This document shows, in pieces, positions 1-7,852 of a stretch of 26,232 bases of DNA. Position 1 is the stretch's first letter, and each line of letters opens with the position of its first letter. The DNA comes from CAZWLD01 sp964634685 (GTDB lineage Bacteria > Bacillota_I > Bacilli_A > Acholeplasmatales > JAEDCM01). Both the position numbers and the translations under genes were made by a program. The stretch spans positions 1 through 26,232 of the forward strand of contig CAZWLD010000033.1 in assembly GCA_964634685.1 (NCBI GenBank), given 5' to 3'. The notes under the pieces are model-generated. The model was not told where the DNA came from, ran no database searches, and saw nothing but the letters and a program-made list of their open reading frames with translations.

Positions 1-71
1 AGACCTTAATAGAATGACTGATTTTTACTCGAAATTAAAAATGGGGAAACTCAAAATCATAATCTAAAATC

Positions 72-100
72 TTGACAATTTTTCTTGGAATTGCTAAAAT
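72..100 (+). promoter_or_regulatory. Strong sigma-A type promoter driving the candidate small RNA
   Basis: TTGACA (72-77) and TAAAAT (95-100) are separated by 17 bp. The -35 box is a perfect consensus match. No ORF with a ribosome site follows before the terminator at 137-170, so the likely product is a short RNA. Confidence 0.6.
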
Positions 101-106
101 ACATAT

Positions 107-168
107 ACGGTGGTATGTGAAAAACATGCAATTCCTATAGGAGCTATTGGCGTAGCTTCTATTTTTTT
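107..168 (+). ncRNA. Candidate ~60-nt small RNA with two hairpins
   Basis: The start is inferred about 7 nt after the -10 box ending at 100, and the end from the terminator T-run. Hairpin 1 pairs 113-118 with 124-129 (6 bp, one G-U) around a GAAAA loop. Hairpin 2 is the terminator. No start codon with a usable ribosome site lies inside. It runs convergently towards the immA-like gene and is antisense to the region downstream of that gene's stop, so antisense control of the immA/xre transcript is possible. The sequence matches no small RNA family I recognise. Transcription itself is inference. Confidence 0.45.
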
Positions 169-170
169 AT
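137..170 (+). terminator. Rho-independent terminator of the small RNA
   Basis: A 10-bp stem pairs 137-146 with 153-162 (one G-U pair) around a 6-nt TTGGCG loop. It is followed by a run of seven T (162-168). Confidence 0.7.
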
Positions 171-204
171 TTATTTAAACTGAGTAACCAGATTAACAAG
201 GTAA

Positions 205-756
205 TCACTTTATGAATTGTCTAAAATGCTTTAATAACTCAATTTCATAATCTTCAAGTTTCTCATGACCTGAATCAATTCTTTTAGCAACATGACTAAT
301 AACATTTCCAGCTACTGTTTTTGAAACTTCAAACATAATAGTTATAGACATATAATCAGTTATTTCATTGAAAATAATTATACTCATTGGAACTAATAAA
401 TGCCTAGCAAAATAATCTGCTTCGGATTCCGTTTCATCATTGGATTCTTCATGTCCTAATGCTATATGTCCAATTTCATGTGCAATAGTAAATCTAATCC
501 TATTAATATCCATATTATCATTATACAAAATGAAATAACTTTTTAGGCTATATGAATACAATGACATTCCATCATTACTAGAACTAATAATTTTTATCCT
601 TTCATCAGCAATAAATTCAGAATATTTTAAAGCGATAATACTCATTCTTTTAGCAAGTAAAAATACGTCTATAGGCAAAGTATTAATTCCATAGTCTACC
701 AAAATATCTGTAATTATCTTTTTAATCTCTTCATATCGACTATAAGCTAATCTCAT
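205..756 (-). CDS. ImmA/IrrE-family zinc metalloprotease
   Basis: 183-residue protein of the ImmA/IrrE (COG2856) type. The zinc site is visible as HEIGH at residues 93-97, followed by a downstream acidic residue (about E112) in an ESEADYFARHLL segment, which is typical of the family. Known members cleave or antagonise a partner XRE-type repressor, as ImmA does with ImmR on ICEBs1. Here the partner would be the gene just upstream, which overlaps by 4 nt (ATGA), so the two are translationally coupled and cotranscribed. ImmA/ImmR pairs usually sit on prophages or integrative elements. The only other mobile-element trace here is the broken recombinase at 1239-1631, so this is probably a residual or solitary module. 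Family call is firm; the substrate is inferred from position. Confidence 0.85.
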   Translation of the reverse strand: MRLAYSRYEEIKKIITDILVDYGINTLPIDVFLLAKRMSIIALKYSEFIADERIKIISSSNDGMSLYSYSLKSYFILYNDNMDINRIRFTIAHEIGHIALGHEESNDETESEADYFARHLLVPMSIIIFNEITDYMSITIMFEVSKTVAGNVISHVAKRIDSGHEKLEDYEIELLKHFRQFIK

Positions 757-1061
757 TTATTAACCTTTCTAGATATGATTTCTATCAATTCCATTTTCTG
801 AGATTCATTCATTGAAGAAACATTTCTACAAACCAAATTCTTAATATTATCGAAATCACTTTCTTCTTCATTCCCAGTCAAAAATTCAACACTCACATTT
901 AATTCTCTAGCAATATTTACAAGGATATCCATACGTGGTTTTCTTGAACCATTAACATATTTAGACATAGCTGCTTCATTAATGTTAATCTTTGATGCAA
1001 GTTCTCTTTGTGACATTTTCTTTTCATTAAGTAAATTTGCTAATCTTTCATTAAATTCCAT
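753..1061 (-). CDS. XRE-family (cI/ImmR-like) transcriptional repressor
   Basis: 102-residue regulator. Residues about 5-60 form a helix-turn-helix of the XRE type (NEKKMSQRELASKININEAA... with SKYVNGSRKPR as the recognition-helix region). The short C-terminal half has no recognised domain. The start is set by AGGAGG 8 nt upstream of ATG. The gene is first in a two-gene operon with the metalloprotease, overlapping by 4 nt. Its promoter (1095-1123) and a TGTACA inverted repeat (1075-1089) lie directly upstream, which suggests autorepression relieved when the protease removes the repressor. That circuit is known for ImmR/ImmA; here it is inferred. Confidence 0.88.
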   Translation of the reverse strand: MEFNERLANLLNEKKMSQRELASKININEAAMSKYVNGSRKPRMDILVNIARELNVSVEFLTGNEEESDFDNIKNLVCRNVSSMNESQKMELIEIISRKVNK

Positions 1062-1074
1062 AGTTTTGTCCTCC

Positions 1075-1089
1075 TGTACACTTTGTACA
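1075..1089. promoter_or_regulatory. Palindromic operator candidate for the XRE repressor
   Basis: Two TGTACA hexamers (1075-1080 and 1084-1089), each self-complementary, are separated by 3 bp. They lie between the -10 box and the ribosome site of the minus-strand xre gene. This is a typical placement for autorepression. Confidence 0.5.
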
Positions 1090-1094
1090 TCATT

Positions 1095-1123
1095 ATTTTA
1101 TCATCAACTTGTCGTTTAGTTAA
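1095..1123 (-). promoter_or_regulatory. Promoter of the xre-immA operon
   Basis: On the minus strand, TTAACT (1123-1118) and TAAAAT (1100-1095) are 17 bp apart. They sit about 35 nt upstream of the repressor start codon. Confidence 0.5.
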
Positions 1124-1238
1124 GTTTTTCTCTTATTTTTTGCAAAATGGCAAAACTTTATAACTTCATTTTTATTGGTAAGGCTGAAAAAATAGACACA
1201 CTATATTGATTGCGTACTTCTTTTATATATATAATTAA

Positions 1239-1631
1239 CAAAAATTAATTAGAAACGATTTATTAATTATAAAATCAATAGATCGTCTAGAAAGAAATTA
1301 TCAAATGATATTAGTGGAATGGGCAAGAATAACTAAAACAATAGGTGCTGAGATAAAAGCTATTGATATGCCTCTTTTTGATACTAGGATTGAAGGTAAA
1401 AATTTAGTTGGTAAATTTATAAGTGATATAGTACTTCAGGTTTTAAGTTATGTTGCTGAAAATGAGAGAAATAACATTAAGCAAAGGCAAGCTGAAGGAA
1501 TAAGAATTGCAAAAGAAAAAGGTGTAAAATTCGGAAGGCCTAAAATAATCTTATCAACTAACACCAATGAAATAATAGAAAAATACATAAATAAAGAAAT
1601 AACAAATATAGAAGCATCAAAAGTAATCTAA
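1239..1631 (+). pseudogene. Serine recombinase (resolvase/invertase) fragment, truncated at both ends
   Basis: The open frame runs from a stop at 1236-1238 to a stop at 1629-1631. The reading KSIDRLERN at 1272-1298 lies upstream of the first ATG (1305) and corresponds to the conserved SxDRLGRN active-site arginine segment of serine recombinases. The homology therefore starts before any start codon. The N-terminal part that should carry the catalytic serine is missing. The E-helix (ENERNNIKQRQAEG) and the FGRPK linker follow. The protein then stops after NIEASKVI, inside the C-terminal helix-turn-helix. Intact relatives are about 180-200 residues. This is a decayed remnant of a mobile element, with no flanking inverted repeats seen. 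Confidence 0.8.
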
Positions 1632-1690
1632 TCATACTTAATTTCATAAGCATTTTTTTCCAATAAATGGATTTTTTTATTTTTATGCTA

Positions 1691-1719
1691 TTGTAAACGG
1701 TTACTTATTGTGATATCAT
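1691..1719 (+). promoter_or_regulatory. Putative spoVG promoter
   Basis: TTGTAA (1691-1696) and TATCAT (1714-1719) are 17 bp apart, upstream of spoVG. I did not see a sigma-H type promoter like that of Bacillus spoVG. Confidence 0.45.
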
Positions 1720-1751
1720 ATAAATAGATAGACTGGTAAAGGATGATGAAT

Positions 1752-2012
1752 ATGAAAGTTACTGATATTAGATTAAAACCTGTGGATGGACATAATCGCC
1801 TAAAAGCAATTGCGGCTATTACGATTGATGATTGCTTTGTAATTCATGAATTACGAATTATTGAAGGAGACGAAGGATTATTTGTGGCAATGCCAAGCAG
1901 AAAGCTTGCGAATGGTGAATTTAGAGATATTGCCCACCCAATCAATAGTGAAACACGAGAAGAATTAGAAAAAATAATCATTTCAGCATATGAAAACGAA
2001 GTAAATAAATAG
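1752..2012 (+). CDS. spoVG: SpoVG-family RNA-binding regulator
   Basis: 86-residue SpoVG homologue, beginning MKVTDIRLKPV and carrying the family's LFVAMPSRK and GEFRDIAHPINSETR motifs. SpoVG proteins are small nucleic-acid-binding regulators. They are needed for asymmetric septation in Bacillus but are also found in non-sporulating Firmicutes. Three in-frame ATGs occur at 1743, 1746 and 1752. I chose 1752 because AAAGGA at 1737-1742 is 9 nt from it and because family members start at this residue. The gene is monocistronic, closed by a strong terminator, and lies immediately upstream of prs as in Bacillus. glmU, which lies between them in Bacillus, is absent here. Confidence 0.95.
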   Translation: MKVTDIRLKPVDGHNRLKAIAAITIDDCFVIHELRIIEGDEGLFVAMPSRKLANGEFRDIAHPINSETREELEKIIISAYENEVNK

Positions 2013-2026
2013 CTAATTCAAATATG

Positions 2027-2058
2027 AAAGCACTTTCCCAGTGCTTTTATTTTTTTTA
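2027..2058 (+). terminator. spoVG: Rho-independent terminator after spoVG
   Basis: A perfect 8-bp stem, AAAGCACT (2027-2034) with AGTGCTTT (2040-2047), has a 5-nt loop and is followed by a T-rich tail to 2057. Confidence 0.85.
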
Positions 2059-2061
2059 ACC

Positions 2062-2090
2062 TTTTATCTTTTTTAAATTAGGTTTATAAT
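2062..2090 (+). promoter_or_regulatory. prs: Putative prs promoter
   Basis: A consensus TATAAT (2085-2090) lies 42 bp before the prs start. The matching -35 region (TTTTAT, 2062-2067) is weak. Confidence 0.4.
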
Positions 2091-2131
2091 GAAGGTAGAT
2101 AAATAAAAAAATCGCAGGAGGATTTTTAATC

Positions 2132-3091
2132 ATGTCATTAGTTGAAGGTAAGAAGATTAAATTGTTTACTCTTAATGCCAACCCAGAATTAGCTAAAGAA
2201 ATCGGAGATGCTATTGGTGTCCCTCTAGGAGAGTGTGAGGTTAAACGCTTTGCAGATGGAGAAATTAACATTAACATCAATGAAACTGTTCGTGATCATC
2301 ATGTTTTTGTCATTCAACCTACTTGTGCTCCCGTAAATGAGAATTTAATGGAATTATTAATTATGTGTGATGCATTAAAAAGAGCATCAGCCAAAACAAT
2401 CAACCTCGTAGTTCCTTATTATGGTTATTCTCGTCAAGATCGTAAGGCTCGTTCTCGTCAGCCAATTAGCGCCAAGCTTGTGGCCAATCTAATTGAAAAG
2501 GCTGGAGCTACTCGATTAATCACAATGGATTTACATGCATCCCAAATTCAAGGATTCTTTGATATTCCAATTGATCATTTCTATGCAATGCCAATTTTAG
2601 GAAACTATTTCTTAAACAAAGGATTAGAAGATGTCGTTGTTGTATCACCAGATCATGGCGGAGTTGTTCGTGCTCGTGAATTAGCTGAAATTTTAAAAAC
2701 GCCAATTGCTATTATTGATAAGAGAAGACCAGAGCCAAATCGTGCTGAGGTTATGAATATCATCGGAGAAGTAAGCGGTAAGGTTTGCGTTATGGTTGAT
2801 GATATGATTGACACAGCTGGTTCAATTGTGGCAGGAGCTAATGCGTTAATAAACGCCGGCGCAAAGGAAGTTTATGCAACCTGTACCCACGCTATTTTCT
2901 CAGGTCCAGCTATCGAAAGATTACAAAATTCACCTATTAAAGAAGTAGTAGTTACTAATACAATTCCACTTACACCAGAAAAGAGAATTGACAAAATTGT
3001 TCAATTGTCGGTTGGTGAATTTATTGGACATGGTATTCTTAAGGTATTATCAGGTTCATCATTATCTGTTTTATTCCAGGTCAAAAAATAA
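2132..3091 (+). CDS. prs: Ribose-phosphate pyrophosphokinase (PRPP synthetase)
   Basis: 319-residue class I PRPP synthetase, full family length. It transfers the pyrophosphoryl group of ATP to ribose 5-phosphate, giving PRPP for purine, pyrimidine, NAD, histidine and tryptophan synthesis in the cytosol. Visible signatures are KRFADGEI near residue 40, the catalytic flexible-loop region PYYGYSRQDRK, MDLHASQIQGFF, the SPDHGG motif, and the PRPP loop DDMIDTAGS at about 223-231. A GCAGGAGG ribosome site precedes the ATG. Its TAA stop shares one base with the pth start (TAATG), so the two are translationally coupled. The order prs-pth matches Bacillus apart from the missing ctc. Confidence 0.98.
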   Translation: MSLVEGKKIKLFTLNANPELAKEIGDAIGVPLGECEVKRFADGEINININETVRDHHVFVIQPTCAPVNENLMELLIMCDALKRASAKTINLVVPYYGYSRQDRKARSRQPISAKLVANLIEKAGATRLITMDLHASQIQGFFDIPIDHFYAMPILGNYFLNKGLEDVVVVSPDHGGVVRARELAEILKTPIAIIDKRRPEPNRAEVMNIIGEVSGKVCVMVDDMIDTAGSIVAGANALINAGAKEVYATCTHAIFSGPAIERLQNSPIKEVVVTNTIPLTPEKRIDKIVQLSVGEFIGHGILKVLSGSSLSVLFQVKK

Positions 3092-3654
3092 TGAAGCTTA
3101 TTGTTGGTCTTGGTAATCCTGGTAATGAATATAAGACTACTCGCCATAATACGGGATATTTAGCCATTGACCAAATTGCCAATAAGCTTGGCTTGTCTTT
3201 TCGACTTGAAACTAAATTCGAAGGTGAAATCGCCATCGGCAATTATCATGGTGAGAAGGTTATACTCTTAAAGCCAGTTACATATATGAATTTAAGTGGA
3301 AATTCTATTATTAAGGTATTTAAGTATTACAAATTAGAAATTGATGATATGCTCATAATTTATGATGATATGGATTTAGATACTGGTCGAATTCGGATTA
3401 GACAATCAGGCAGTGCTGGTGGTCATAATGGAATCAAAAGTATTATTCAGGCATTCTCATCGAATGTTTTTAATCGGGTAAGAATTGGTATAAGCAAAAA
3501 TCCTAATTACCAGGTTGTTGATTACGTGTTAGGTCATTTTTCGGATGATGAAATGGCATTAATGAATCAAGCATTTGAAAAAACAACCAATCTTGCACTT
3601 GATTTTATCGAAGACTTATCCTTTGATCGAATAATGAATAAATACAACAAATAA
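3091..3654 (+). CDS. pth: Peptidyl-tRNA hydrolase
   Basis: 187-residue Pth, normal length. It frees peptides from peptidyl-tRNAs dropped by stalled ribosomes and is essential in most bacteria. Active-site residues are visible: N9 in GLGNPG, H19 in TTRHNTGY, the PVTYMNLSG segment, the YDDMDLDTG loop with the catalytic aspartate, and GSAGGHNGIKSI, which binds the tRNA 3' end. There is no strong ribosome site of its own. Initiation probably depends on ribosomes finishing prs, since the stop and start codons overlap by one base. In Bacillus this gene is also called spoVC and occupies the same position between prs and mfd. Confidence 0.97.
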   Translation: MKLIVGLGNPGNEYKTTRHNTGYLAIDQIANKLGLSFRLETKFEGEIAIGNYHGEKVILLKPVTYMNLSGNSIIKVFKYYKLEIDDMLIIYDDMDLDTGRIRIRQSGSAGGHNGIKSIIQAFSSNVFNRVRIGISKNPNYQVVDYVLGHFSDDEMALMNQAFEKTTNLALDFIEDLSFDRIMNKYNK

Positions 3655-3675
3655 TCCTCATTGAGGATTTTTTGT
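3653..3675 (+). terminator. Hairpin with T-run after pth
   Basis: A 7-bp stem, AATCCTC (3653-3659) with GAGGATT (3663-3669), has a tight 3-nt loop and is followed by T residues. It is a possible partial terminator, because the hydrolase gene starts 22 nt further on without an obvious promoter. Confidence 0.5.
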
Positions 3676-3696
3676 CGCATCATAAAGGATAGTATT

Positions 3697-4293
3697 ATGA
3701 AAAAGGTTTTATATGTTTATGGCTTAGGCGGAAGTAAAAATGAAATAACTTCAACCATGTTAAAAGATGCATTTCAAAATAAAGCAAGTGTGGTCTCTTG
3801 TGATTTTCCATCATTTCCCAAAGATTATCAAAAGAAAGTTTTAGAAATGGCAGAAAATGCCGATGCAATTGTTGCGTCATCCTTGGGAGCCTTTATGACT
3901 TTATCGATAGTCATGAAAGAAAAATTATCGATGCCTATTGTTTTAATTAATCCCGCTTTAAAGCCTTCAAAGGATATCCTTTATAATTTTGGTTATGGTG
4001 TTAAGGAATATCGAAAGAAAAGAGAAGATAATGTTTCGACCTATTCCTTAGATGATGACTATTACCAAAGCTTAAAAGAATTAGAAGAAGAAATGTATCA
4101 AGCTTTAGATAAATGTAATTTCGTTTTCAGTAATGCATTTGGTATTTTTTCTGACCATGATGAATTTTTTCATCACCAAGATGAATATGTGAAATATATT
4201 AATTATTATATTATGATTAATGATGGACATCATATTTCAGAAGAAAACATAGCCAAAGTCGTCGTTCCGTATTTATTAAATAAGTTATATTGA
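3697..4293 (+). CDS. Small alpha/beta-hydrolase (YqiA-like esterase)
   Basis: 198-residue protein resembling the YqiA/UPF0227 group of small alpha/beta-hydrolases. An N-terminal VLYVYGLGGS strand-loop could form the oxyanion hole. A nucleophile elbow ASSLGA places the serine at residue 62. FSDHDEFF (D153) and NDGHHIS (H178 or H179) supply the remaining triad candidates. I chose ATG 3697 (AAAGG 8 nt upstream) over a TTG at 3661, which lies in the preceding hairpin. No signal peptide is present, so it is cytosolic. It stands between pth and mfd, where Bacillus has fin (yabK), but shows no similarity to Fin. The substrate is unknown. The fold assignment is moderate to good. Confidence 0.75.
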   Translation: MKKVLYVYGLGGSKNEITSTMLKDAFQNKASVVSCDFPSFPKDYQKKVLEMAENADAIVASSLGAFMTLSIVMKEKLSMPIVLINPALKPSKDILYNFGYGVKEYRKKREDNVSTYSLDDDYYQSLKELEEEMYQALDKCNFVFSNAFGIFSDHDEFFHHQDEYVKYINYYIMINDGHHISEENIAKVVVPYLLNKLY

Positions 4294-4317
4294 TTTATTT
4301 AAAAACATATAATATAA

Positions 4318-4350
4318 AAGAATCCGATTACTCTATCGGACTTCTTGCTT
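4318..4350 (+). terminator. Terminator-like hairpin after the hydrolase gene
   Basis: TCCGAT (4323-4328) pairs with ATCGGA (4335-4340), extended by AAGAA/TTCTT (4318-4322 / 4342-4346) with one bulged C. The T-tract after it is interrupted (GCTTTT), so termination may be incomplete. Confidence 0.5.
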
Positions 4351-4381
4351 TTGGCTTAGCTAAAGGATTTATCAAAAAAAC

Positions 4382-4410
4382 TCGAAATATCAAAATTAAT
4401 GTAATATAAT
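4382..4410 (+). promoter_or_regulatory. mfd: mfd operon promoter
   Basis: TCGAAA (4382-4387) and a consensus TATAAT (4405-4410) are 17 bp apart. The inferred 5' leader contains an imperfect hairpin (4421-4429 with 4434-4443, one bulge and one G-U) that ends just before the AGGAGG ribosome site. It could modulate translation, but I have no direct support for that. Confidence 0.55.
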
Positions 4411-4456
4411 ATATTTAGACGCAAGAGAAGCGTTTCTTTTTGCTAGGAGGATTATT

Positions 4457-7400
4457 ATGATTTTAGAATATCTATCAAAAACAAAGCAATATAAATTAAT
4501 AGATAAAAAAGATGCTCGGGTTTCAAATACAACTGATAATTTGAACAAAATGCTTATTGCTTCTGACTTCGTAAATCACGACGAGGTTGTTTTTGTCTGT
4601 CTTCCTAATTTATATCAGGCTCAAAAATATTATGATGCCCTATGCAATCTTGTTGACGCAAATCTTGTATCCTTTTATCCTTGTGATGAATTAGTCACAT
4701 CAGAAATGATTGTTTCATCGATTGAATTTAAGCTTGAGCGAATTAATACAATTAAGGATTTAGTTTTAAATAAAAAAAGAATCGTTGTATTAAGTATCAA
4801 TGGATTATTGAAATATCAATTATCGAAAGAGACATGGATAAATACGATTATTCATCTACACACTAATGATTCTATTGATATGGATTTTTTGGCATCTCAA
4901 TTAATTAAGATGGGATATAAAAGAACCTACACTGTCGAAAGAGTTGGCGAATTTAGTATTCGTGGTAGTATTTTTGATTGCTTTCCGATTAATAGTATCA
5001 ATCCGATTCGAATTGATTTCTTTGGTGATGATATTGAATCGATTAAAAATTTTGATATTAATACTCAAATCAGTAGTAAGCGTATTGATGAATGCTTAAT
5101 TGTTCCGATGAATGAGCTTTTTTATGATGATGCAGAATTAAATCAAGCTTTAGAAAAAATCGAAGCCTTTAAGCGCAGTATTAAGCTATCGACGAAAGAA
5201 ATTGATATGTTTACCTCCGATTTAGATCATTTAGAGAAAAGAACAGAATTAGATTGCTTGACCAAATATATTAAATATTTTAATCAAGAAACCATTTTAG
5301 ATTTAGTTGAAAATAAGAAAATCTATTTAATAGATTATAATAGCGCAAAAAGAAATTACGAAAAAATGATTTCGGATGTCTATGAGTTTATGCAGTCATA
5401 TAATGGTGATGCGTTAATGAAGATGGAATATTTTGCTTCCCTTGATCATGTTTTGATGAACAATGAAATTTGCTATATTGATCAGCTTCTTGGCAAGGAT
5501 TATCCTTTAAACGCCAAAGATACGATTATGTATAACGGTCAATTTCCTATCTTAATCGATGATTTAAAAAGACCATATACGACTTTTATTATTGGATTAG
5601 ATCAATTAAAATTTGATTTGATTAAGGATGTATTTAAGCAAAACAATGTTTCCTACAACGTAAATAAAATAATCAAAAATGAAATCAATTTATTAAATGA
5701 AAATACCCTTAGCTTTGAATTATATGACTCAAGTACTGTTTTCATTGGTAGTGATTCCTTGTTCAATAATAAGGATGATAATCATGTTCATTATAAAAGT
5801 GTTTATGGTGAGACTAAGCGAATCAAATCGGTGGATGAGCTTAATGTTGGCGATTATGTCGTTCACTTCGATTATGGAATTGGAATTTATAATGGTCTAA
5901 AAACGATGGTCCGTGATGGCTTATCACGCGATTATATCCATATTTTATATGCAGGAAATGATTCTTTATATGTTCCTTTAGAAAAAATTGATTTGGTTCA
6001 AAAATATGGATCAACAGAAGGAGCTAAGCCAAGAATCAATTCCTTATCTAATAAAACGTGGGAAAAAACTAAACAAAGGGTCAAAAATAAAATCAATGAT
6101 ATTTCGGATAAATTAATAAATCTATACGCTTTAAGAGAGGCTTCGGTTGGCTTTGCTTTTGATATGGATAATGAGGATCAAATGCTTTTTGAACAAGGCT
6201 TTGAATATGAAGAGACACCAGATCAAATGAAGGCCATTATTGAGATGAAGAAGGATATGGAAAGCAATCGTCCAATGGACCGTCTTATTTGTGGAGATGT
6301 TGGATATGGAAAGACCGAGGTAGCGATGCGCGGAGCTATGAAGGCTGTCTTAAGTGGCAAGCAGGTTGCTTATTTAGCTCCTACGACTATGCTTTCACGT
6401 CAACATTATCATACATTCATAAATCGTTTTTCACAGTTTGGAGCGAAAGTAGAATTGATGAATCGTTTTATTAGCCAATCAAAACAAAAAGAGATTTTAA
6501 AGGGATTGAAGGATGGAAGTGTTGATATTGTTATCGGAACCCATCGTATTCTATCCAAGGACGTTGAATTTAAGGATTTAGGTTTATTAATAATTGATGA
6601 GGAACAACGATTTGGTGTTGAGCATAAAGAAAGAATAAAGGAAATGAAAGTTAATGTTGATTCATTAACTCTAACCGCTACCCCAATTCCAAGAACCCTC
6701 CAAATGGCAATTATGGGAATCAAGGATTTGTCAAATCTTAATACACCACCGAAAAACAGGTATCCTGTGCAAACCTATGTTCTTCCACGTCATGATATGG
6801 TTATTAAGGAGGCCCTTGAACGTGAATTAGCGCGTAATGGTCAGGTTTTCTATTTATATAATCGCGTAGAGGATATTGATAAAATCGCCAGCAAAATCAA
6901 TAAGCTTGTGCCTGATGCTCGCATTTGCTTTGCGCATGGACAAATGAATAAATATGAGTTAGAAGAAATCATTAGTGATTTTATTGATTATAAATATGAT
7001 TGCTTGGTTTGCACAACCATTATTGAAACGGGAATTGATATTCCTAATACCAATACCCTCATCATTCATGATTCTGATCGTTTAGGACTATCGCAGCTTT
7101 ATCAAATAAGAGGGCGTGTTGGTCGTAGTGATAAGATTGCTTATGCTTATCTTTTATATGATGATAAAAAGGTAATGACGGAAAAGGCGTTAAAAAGATT
7201 AGAGGCTATCAAGGATTTCACCGAATTGGGATCAGGCTTTAAAATCGCAATGCGCGATTTAGCTATCCGTGGAGCTGGCGACATCTTAGGTAGTGATCAA
7301 TCAGGCTTTATTGATTCGGTGGGAATTGACTTATATATGAAAATGCTAAATGACACGATTTTAGAGAAACAGGGCAAAAAGGTTAATTCCGGTTATAAGG

Positions 7401-7852
7401 AAATCGGTAATGTTTTAACTAATCGTTCAATTCCTTTGACCTATATTTCTGACGATGGTGTGAGAATTGAGATTCATAAAAAAATCGCTCTAGTTTCGAA
7501 CACCAGGGAATTAAAAGCCTTAATCAAGGAATTAAACGATCGTTTTGGAAAGTATGATGCGAAGCTTGAGTATTATATGTATGAAAAATTATTTAAGAAA
7601 TTATGCTCGAAGCTTGGCGTTGAAAAGATTATTAATAATCCAAGTCAGGTCATCATTATTTTTTCAAAGGAAGCATCAGTTAAATTGAACGGTGAGCTTT
7701 TATTTATGAAATCGATGGTTTTTGGCAATAAAATCAATTTCGCTTTCATTGAACAAAGAATGCAAATAATATTGAATATTTTAGATATTAGAGATGCTTG
7801 GATAAAGCTTATGACAAATTATTTAGAAGACATTGGAGGGGATTTTGAATGA
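4457..7852 (+). CDS. mfd: Transcription-repair coupling factor Mfd
   Basis: 1131-residue Mfd, close to the family's usual length. The ATP-driven translocase pushes RNA polymerase stalled at lesions off the DNA and recruits UvrA. The order is: UvrB-like N-terminal domains (about 1-330, with SIRGSIFDCFP), the RNA-polymerase interaction domain (about 455-530, VGDYVVHFDYGIGIYNG), then the RecG-like motor with Walker A GDVGYGKT at 613-620, DEEQ box at 714-717 and TLTATPIPRTLQMA. Helicase motif VI is QIRGRVGRSD. The TRCF C-terminal domain follows. AGGAGG precedes the ATG. The TGA stop overlaps the next start by 4 nt (ATGA). Its place after pth and before spoVT echoes Bacillus. Confidence 0.98.
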   Translation: MILEYLSKTKQYKLIDKKDARVSNTTDNLNKMLIASDFVNHDEVVFVCLPNLYQAQKYYDALCNLVDANLVSFYPCDELVTSEMIVSSIEFKLERINTIKDLVLNKKRIVVLSINGLLKYQLSKETWINTIIHLHTNDSIDMDFLASQLIKMGYKRTYTVERVGEFSIRGSIFDCFPINSINPIRIDFFGDDIESIKNFDINTQISSKRIDECLIVPMNELFYDDAELNQALEKIEAFKRSIKLSTKEIDMFTSDLDHLEKRTELDCLTKYIKYFNQETILDLVENKKIYLIDYNSAKRNYEKMISDVYEFMQSYNGDALMKMEYFASLDHVLMNNEICYIDQLLGKDYPLNAKDTIMYNGQFPILIDDLKRPYTTFIIGLDQLKFDLIKDVFKQNNVSYNVNKIIKNEINLLNENTLSFELYDSSTVFIGSDSLFNNKDDNHVHYKSVYGETKRIKSVDELNVGDYVVHFDYGIGIYNGLKTMVRDGLSRDYIHILYAGNDSLYVPLEKIDLVQKYGSTEGAKPRINSLSNKTWEKTKQRVKNKINDISDKLINLYALREASVGFAFDMDNEDQMLFEQGFEYEETPDQMKAIIEMKKDMESNRPMDRLICGDVGYGKTEVAMRGAMKAVLSGKQVAYLAPTTMLSRQHYHTFINRFSQFGAKVELMNRFISQSKQKEILKGLKDGSVDIVIGTHRILSKDVEFKDLGLLIIDEEQRFGVEHKERIKEMKVNVDSLTLTATPIPRTLQMAIMGIKDLSNLNTPPKNRYPVQTYVLPRHDMVIKEALERELARNGQVFYLYNRVEDIDKIASKINKLVPDARICFAHGQMNKYELEEIISDFIDYKYDCLVCTTIIETGIDIPNTNTLIIHDSDRLGLSQLYQIRGRVGRSDKIAYAYLLYDDKKVMTEKALKRLEAIKDFTELGSGFKIAMRDLAIRGAGDILGSDQSGFIDSVGIDLYMKMLNDTILEKQGKKVNSGYKEIGNVLTNRSIPLTYISDDGVRIEIHKKIALVSNTRELKALIKELNDRFGKYDAKLEYYMYEKLFKKLCSKLGVEKIINNPSQVIIIFSKEASVKLNGELLFMKSMVFGNKINFAFIEQRMQIILNILDIRDAWIKLMTNYLEDIGGDFE

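Noticed and set aside
205..1631. Intact prophage or integrative element
   Set aside because: Only a repressor/protease pair and a broken recombinase are visible; no structural, replication or attachment-site features within the window.
2056..2280. Minus-strand ORF of 74 codons over the start of prs
   Set aside because: Lies opposite prs coding sequence and its terminator/promoter region, has no ribosome site, and its protein resembles nothing; a shadow of prs.
3661..3696. TTG-initiated extension of the hydrolase gene
   Set aside because: The extra residues fall in the post-pth hairpin, while ATG 3697 has a proper ribosome site and begins the fold's first strand.
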